Source of the DNA: an uncultured Porphyromonadaceae bacterium
Lineage (GTDB): Bacteria; Bacteroidota; Bacteroidia; Bacteroidales; Coprobacteraceae
Direction: 5' to 3'
NCBI GenBank assembly: GCA_900545915.1
Contig: URAV01000002.1
Location: forward strand, 65,019-129,018
DNA length: 64,000 nucleotides
Of this stretch, positions 60,144 to 64,000 are shown piece after piece. The translations under genes were made by a program, and so were the position numbers. The notes below the pieces were generated by a model. The model saw nothing but the letters and a program-made list of their open reading frames with translations, searched no databases and was not told where the DNA came from. Every line of letters starts with the position of its first letter. Position 1 is the stretch's first letter.

Positions 60144-61058
60144 TTAAATTTCGATACCTAATACTTTGCATATAATAGCTTGACGGGCATATAATCCGTT
60201 TTTAGCCTGTTCAAAATAGTAAGCTTTCGGGTTGTCGTCTACATCGTATGCGATTTCGTTTACGCGAGGAAGCGGGTGCAGTATCCGTAAGTTCGGTTTA
60301 CTGTTTTCCAACATTTGATTATGGAGAGTATATACGTTTTTTACTTTTTCATATTCCATGAGGTCGGTAAAACGTTCTCGTTGAACGCGGGTCATATATA
60401 GTATATCTGCCTGATTGATGACTTCTTCTGTGAAATCTTGATGCTCTTGATAGGGAATTCCTAATTTATCGCAATAAATTTTATATTCTTCCGGCATTTT
60501 CAATTCTTCAGGGGCTACGAAGTGAAACGTAGGTTTGAAGTGTGACATTGCCATAAGTAAAGAGTGTACGGTTCTTCCGTATTTTAGATCTCCCACCATC
60601 GTAATGTTTAGATTCTCTAATGTTCCTTGTGTCTTATATATAGAGTAAAGGTCGAGCATTGTTTGCGACGGGTGCTGATTAGCTCCGTCTCCTGCATTTA
60701 TAATAGGAATTGAAGAAACCTCAGAGGCATATCGTGCAGCTCCGTCTAGATAATGACGCATAATGATGAGATCTACATAGTTACTGACCATCATTATCGT
60801 GTCTTTAAGGGTTTCGCCTTTGGTCGAACTCGTAGTAGATGCATCGGAAAAACCGATAATTCTCCCTCCCAATCGGTTTACTGCCGTTTCGAAACTGAGT
60901 CGGGTACGCGTAGATGGTTCAAAAAATAAGGTTGCAATCACTTTACCTTCCAATACTTTTCTGTTCGGGTTTTCTTCAAATTTTCTTGCTTGCTCCAGCA
61001 GATACAGAATTTCTTCCTTAGAGTAGTCGGTGATAGATACTAAACTCTCTTTTCTCAT
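60144..61058 (-). CDS. pyrB: Aspartate carbamoyltransferase catalytic chain
   Basis: A 304-residue enzyme catalysing carbamoyl phosphate plus aspartate to carbamoyl aspartate, the first committed step of pyrimidine synthesis. Motifs: LFFEPSTRTRLSFETAVNRLGG for carbamoyl phosphate, the STTSSTKGETLKDT loop, GDGANQHPSQTMLDLYSI, and ILHPLPRVNEIAYDVDDNP. It is of normal length and complete. It leads the operon pyrB-pyrI-flavin reductase-barrel. About 170 bases of leader precede it, with a hairpin and a possible leader peptide (see those entries). Confidence 0.98.
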   Translation of the reverse strand: MRKESLVSITDYSKEEILYLLEQARKFEENPNRKVLEGKVIATLFFEPSTRTRLSFETAVNRLGGRIIGFSDASTTSSTKGETLKDTIMMVSNYVDLIIMRHYLDGAARYASEVSSIPIINAGDGANQHPSQTMLDLYSIYKTQGTLENLNITMVGDLKYGRTVHSLLMAMSHFKPTFHFVAPEELKMPEEYKIYCDKLGIPYQEHQDFTEEVINQADILYMTRVQRERFTDLMEYEKVKNVYTLHNQMLENSKPNLRILHPLPRVNEIAYDVDDNPKAYYFEQAKNGLYARQAIICKVLGIEI

Positions 61059-61224
61059 ATTGCGGTATGTTTTAAGAATATAGATTTATATAACAAATAG
61101 ACCGGTTTGGCATGAAGAGTCAAATCGGTCTATTTACAATTTTTGATCGAGTGTTTATATTCCCTACACTTCTGTAAGTGTATGAAATCGAAATGTTTAT
61201 ATTTCTTTGTGTTTTGTTTCATCT
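61059..61224 (-). promoter_or_regulatory. pyrB leader with hairpin, possible attenuator
   Basis: From the predicted start near 61224 the leader has a small hairpin (TACACTT/AAGTGTA, 61165-61182) and then a 15-base stem (61095-61109 with 61121-61135, one mismatch, 11-base loop) about 36 bases before pyrB. On the minus strand the mismatch is A-C and the following T run is weak (TATTTGTTATAT), so terminator activity is uncertain. A role in pyrimidine control is inferred by analogy with pyrBI attenuation in enteric bacteria. Confidence 0.35.
61130..61222 (-). CDS. Possible 30-residue leader peptide of pyrB
   Basis: ATG at 61222 opens a frame of 30 codons (MKQNTKKYKHFDFIHLQKC then 11 more residues) that ends in TAG exactly at the base of the leader hairpin. 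The ATG is about two bases from the predicted transcription start, so translation would be leaderless. A frame of this length can arise by chance in this region. I report it because of where its stop lies. Confidence 0.25.
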   Translation of the reverse strand: MKQNTKKYKHFDFIHLQKCREYKHSIKNCK

Positions 61225-61230
61225 ACACTA

Positions 61231-61259
61231 CAAAAATAGTAAAAAAAGTCTATATCAAA
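61231..61259 (-). promoter_or_regulatory. Promoter of the pyrB operon
   Basis: On the minus strand TTTG (61259-61256) is followed after 17 bases by TATTTTTG (61238-61231). Both match the consensus; the spacer is slightly short. Confidence 0.5.
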
Positions 61260-61321
61260 GCTTTTCTGCTTAAATTTTCTTGTTCTGTATTTCAATCAAT
61301 TTATAAATAAAATATTTATAT

Positions 61322-61329
61322 TACCTTTG
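61322..61329 (+). promoter_or_regulatory. -7 element of the penicillin-binding protein gene
   Basis: TACCTTTG fits TAnnTTTG. TTTA about 18 bases upstream may be the -33. It lies inside the longest frame of the gene and so argues for a start further down. Confidence 0.45.
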
Positions 61330-61428
61330 ACGGAAAATATGAGAATTCATAATTTGTATATCCGGAAACCGTACGGATATAATTTTGAGATATTGCTAAA
61401 CGAATATGTTTCAAAAACAAAATTTGAA

Positions 61429-63798
61429 ATGCCAGAACTGCCTAAGAAGAAATCCGGATCTGTTTCCAGAATTATAATTAAATGTCTTTGGATATTTTTT
61501 TGTATAGGAACCGTTTCGATAACCCTTTTATTCTTTTTTATAGCAAAGGGTTTTATCGGTTATATGCCTCCGATCGAAGAGTTGCAAAATCCGAAAGATA
61601 AATTCGCCTCCGAGATATATTCGTCCGACATGGAAGTGATCGGGCGATACTATCAGAGTAAGGGAAACCGGGTGTATGTGGGGTATAATGAAATCTCTCC
61701 TTATCTGGTTAATGCTCTTATTGCGACCGAAGATGCTCGTTTTAAAGATCACTCGGGAATCGATGTAAAAGCTTTGGCAAGGGCGATAATCAAAAGAGGT
61801 CTGTTTTTTCAAAAGAGTGCGGGAGGGGGAAGTACAATCTCACAGCAGTTGGCCAAGCAGTTATTTTCTCCGAATGCCGAAAATATAATGGAAAGGCTTT
61901 TTCAAAAGCCGATAGAATGGGTAATAGCCGTTCAGCTGGAGCGTTTCTATACAAAAGAGGAAATTGTGAATATGTATCTGAATAAGTTCGATTTTCTTTA
62001 TAATGCCGTAGGAATACAGTCGGCAGCACAAATTTATTTTAATACGACTCCAGATAAACTGTCGATAGAACAAGCGGCTACATTGATCGGAATGTGCAAA
62101 AATCCATCGTACTTCAATCCTGTTCGTCAACCCGAAAGAACGAGAGGTCGTCGTAATACGGTTTTAGAACAAATGTATAAATCGGATTATATTACTCGGG
62201 AGGAGAGAGATTCATTGCAAGCTCTTCCGTTGAAACTCTACTTTAACCGTGTAGATCATAAAGAAGGGTTAGCTCCTTATTTTAGGGAACATTTGCGTTT
62301 GATGATGACTGCCAAGAAACCGGATCGAAGAGATTACAGAGGATGGCAGGGACAAAAATTTGTCGATGATTCTATCGCTTGGGAAACAAATCCTCTTTTC
62401 GGATGGTGTGAAAAAAATCGGAAAGCAGATGGCTCTAAATATAATATCTATACAGATGGGTTAAAAATATATACATCATTAGATTCTCGGATGCAAAAGT
62501 ATGCGGAAGAGGCTGTTGAAGAACATATCGGCGGTTTTCTGCAACCTAAATTCTTCAGTGAGAAGAAAGGACGCAGTTATGCTCCGTTTGCGAGGAATTT
62601 ATCTAAATCGGATATTGAAGCTATTCTTAATAAGGCAATGAAACAGAGTGATCGGTATAGATATATGTCGGAAGCGGGAGCGTCTGAAAAGGAAATCAGG
62701 AAAGCTTTCGATACACCTGTGGATATGCAAGTTTTTTCTTGGAGTGGAATGATTGATACAGTCATGACTCCTATGGATTCTATTCGATACAATAAATCGT
62801 TTCTCCGTACAGGATTTATGGTAATGGATTCTAAAACAGGGCATGTGAAAGCATACGTCGGAGGAATTGATTTTCGTAATTTCCAGTATGATATGGTTTC
62901 AGATGGCAGGCGTCAAGTAGGTTCTACTATAAAACCGTTTTTATATACGTTGGCTATGGAAGAAGGTTTCAGTCCATGTGACGAAGCTCCGAATGTACAA
63001 CCTCATATTCTTGATCCGGCTACAGGAAAGGTTTGGTCTCCGAGAAACTCTTCTAAAGCCCGAATTGGGGAGAATGTGACTTTACGTTGGGGCTTAGCTA
63101 ATTCTAATAACTGGATTTCAGCTTATCTAATGGAACGGTTATCTCCGAGTTCTTTAGTGCGTCTAATGCATTCGTTCGGTATTCGCAATTATATCGATCC
63201 GGTTATTTCTCTTTGTTTAGGACCTGCAGAAGTCTCTGTTGAAGAGATGGTGACAGCTTATACTGCCTTTTCGAATAAAGGTATTCGAGTTGATCCGTTA
63301 TATGTTACCCGAATAGAGGATAATTTTGGGAATGTAATCGCTGAGTTTACTCCGAAAGTAACCGAAGTATTCAGTGAGGCTGCGTATTATAAAATACTTC
63401 CGATGCTTAGAGATGTTATAGATCATGGTACAGGCGGGCGCATCCGGTATCGTCATAAGATAACAGCTCCGATGGGAGGAAAAACTGGAACTACCAATAA
63501 TAACTCGGATGGTTGGTTTATGGGATTTACACCGAGTTTGGCTGCCGGTGTATGGGTTGGAGGCGAGGAGCGTTCTATCCATTTTGATGGTATGGCAAAC
63601 GGTCAGGGAGCAACGATGGCATTGCCTATCTATGGAATCTTTATGAAAAAGGTTTATGGTGATAAATCTTTGGGATATTCTGAAACGGAAGATTTCATAA
63701 TACCTGAACAATATAAAGATCCGTGTACAACCGGACCATATTCTGAAGAGGAATTTTTATCGGAGCCAACTGAAGCTATAGAAGGTATTTTTGATTAA
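61429..63798 (+). CDS. Class A penicillin-binding protein (PBP1A type)
   Basis: A bifunctional peptidoglycan synthase of about 789 residues: a short cytoplasmic tail (MPELPKKKSG), one membrane helix, a GT51 transglycosylase domain (NALIATEDARFKDHSGID, GGGSTISQQLAKQLF) and a transpeptidase domain with GSTIKPFLY (SxxK), the SNN of WGLANSNNWISAY, and GGKTGTTNNNSDGWF (KTG). It polymerises and crosslinks peptidoglycan on the outer face of the inner membrane. Other starts are ATG 61339 and TTG 61327; both overlap or touch the promoter motif, and the A-rich stretch before 61429 favours the start used here. It is divergent from pyrB. Confidence 0.93.
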   Translation: MPELPKKKSGSVSRIIIKCLWIFFCIGTVSITLLFFFIAKGFIGYMPPIEELQNPKDKFASEIYSSDMEVIGRYYQSKGNRVYVGYNEISPYLVNALIATEDARFKDHSGIDVKALARAIIKRGLFFQKSAGGGSTISQQLAKQLFSPNAENIMERLFQKPIEWVIAVQLERFYTKEEIVNMYLNKFDFLYNAVGIQSAAQIYFNTTPDKLSIEQAATLIGMCKNPSYFNPVRQPERTRGRRNTVLEQMYKSDYITREERDSLQALPLKLYFNRVDHKEGLAPYFREHLRLMMTAKKPDRRDYRGWQGQKFVDDSIAWETNPLFGWCEKNRKADGSKYNIYTDGLKIYTSLDSRMQKYAEEAVEEHIGGFLQPKFFSEKKGRSYAPFARNLSKSDIEAILNKAMKQSDRYRYMSEAGASEKEIRKAFDTPVDMQVFSWSGMIDTVMTPMDSIRYNKSFLRTGFMVMDSKTGHVKAYVGGIDFRNFQYDMVSDGRRQVGSTIKPFLYTLAMEEGFSPCDEAPNVQPHILDPATGKVWSPRNSSKARIGENVTLRWGLANSNNWISAYLMERLSPSSLVRLMHSFGIRNYIDPVISLCLGPAEVSVEEMVTAYTAFSNKGIRVDPLYVTRIEDNFGNVIAEFTPKVTEVFSEAAYYKILPMLRDVIDHGTGGRIRYRHKITAPMGGKTGTTNNNSDGWFMGFTPSLAAGVWVGGEERSIHFDGMANGQGATMALPIYGIFMKKVYGDKSLGYSETEDFIIPEQYKDPCTTGPYSEEEFLSEPTEAIEGIFD

Positions 63799-63816
63799 TC
63801 GATTATCTATGAAAAA

Positions 63817-63843
63817 TAGGTGTATCAGACTCCGATACACCTA
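63817..63843. terminator. Hairpin after the penicillin-binding protein gene
   Basis: TAGGTGTATC and GATACACCTA form a perfect 10-base stem. The good T run is on the minus strand (TATTTTTC), so it may mainly stop a leftward transcript coming from beyond the window. Confidence 0.65.
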
Positions 63844-64000
63844 TACACACCCATGCTCCAATTCATCTTTTTTTGATGAAATTTTATAACAACACCTATG
63901 CTTTGAATATATGAATTATAAGTTTGTCTAATTAAATGTTCGTTTGATTGGACAAATCCATAGGAGTTTTTTATAATGGAATATGCTGAGATCATATATT

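Noticed and set aside
61095..61135. Ordinary terminator for a plus-strand transcript
   Set aside because: No plus-strand gene precedes it; pyrB lies antisense upstream. A leader structure on the minus strand is the better reading, though the pairing is slightly better on the plus strand.

Overview
The window is a piece of a Bacteroidales chromosome, probably from a gut species. Barnesiellaceae (for example Coprobacter) is my guess; the sequence alone does not prove it. The signs are low GC, almost no Shine-Dalgarno sequences, many promoter-like sites fitting the Bacteroidetes pattern TTG-N19/20-TAnnTTTG, lipoboxes typed for Bacteroidetes, two proteins with C-terminal type IX secretion (T9SS) sorting domains, and a large set of secreted glycosidases. 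I saw no rRNA, tRNA or CRISPR array. No SusC/SusD pair is present.

Layout. 1-4.4 kb: a three-gene operon of two paralogous SGNH/GDSL proteins and an MBOAT acyltransferase, which looks like an envelope polysaccharide O-acetylation module. 4.5-11.5 kb: exported thioredoxin, T9SS cargo protein, urea transporter, EamA transporter, lutABC lactate oxidation operon, a possible small RNA and a small winged-helix protein. 11.72-15.60 kb: a complete IS1595-type transposon (23-bp inverted ends with one mismatch, perfect 8-bp target duplication) carrying a lipoprotein gene behind a long structured leader, and three unknown passenger genes. It sits exactly at the stop codon of a PiT phosphate transporter gene and has moved that gene's terminator 3.9 kb away. 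15.6-27 kb: the phosphate transporter, an ArsC/Spx-like protein, a soluble hybrid histidine kinase, a cysteine-less thioredoxin-fold protein, GT87 and DUF418 membrane proteins, and a nitronate monooxygenase.

27.3-54.5 kb: a glycan-degradation locus without SusCD. It holds a GH28-like beta-helix enzyme, GH92, a sialate O-acetylesterase-like protein, an alpha/beta esterase, a DUF5010-tectonin T9SS protein, GH2-PA14, GH43-like with discoidin and Fn3, a polysaccharide deacetylase, GH31 and GH2 with discoidin domains. A transmembrane protein with a periplasmic Kelch/propeller region and a cytoplasmic SARP-like DNA-binding region lies divergent to GH92 and is the best candidate regulator. 54.6-64 kb: a long KamA-like radical SAM protein, glyA, an operon pyrB-pyrI-flavin reductase-outer-membrane barrel with an unusual leader, and a class A penicillin-binding protein.

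A family of short intergenic repeats (about 150-180 bp, ends near AGAGCCTGTYTAAATTTT, inverted) runs through the window with about five long copies and several end-only or hairpin remnants. It contains a promoter-like TATCTTTG motif, its arms covary between copies, and one copy supplies the stop codon of a gene. Starts given here often differ from the longest open frame; the reason is stated in each entry. No tool was run, so all family calls rest on motif recognition.
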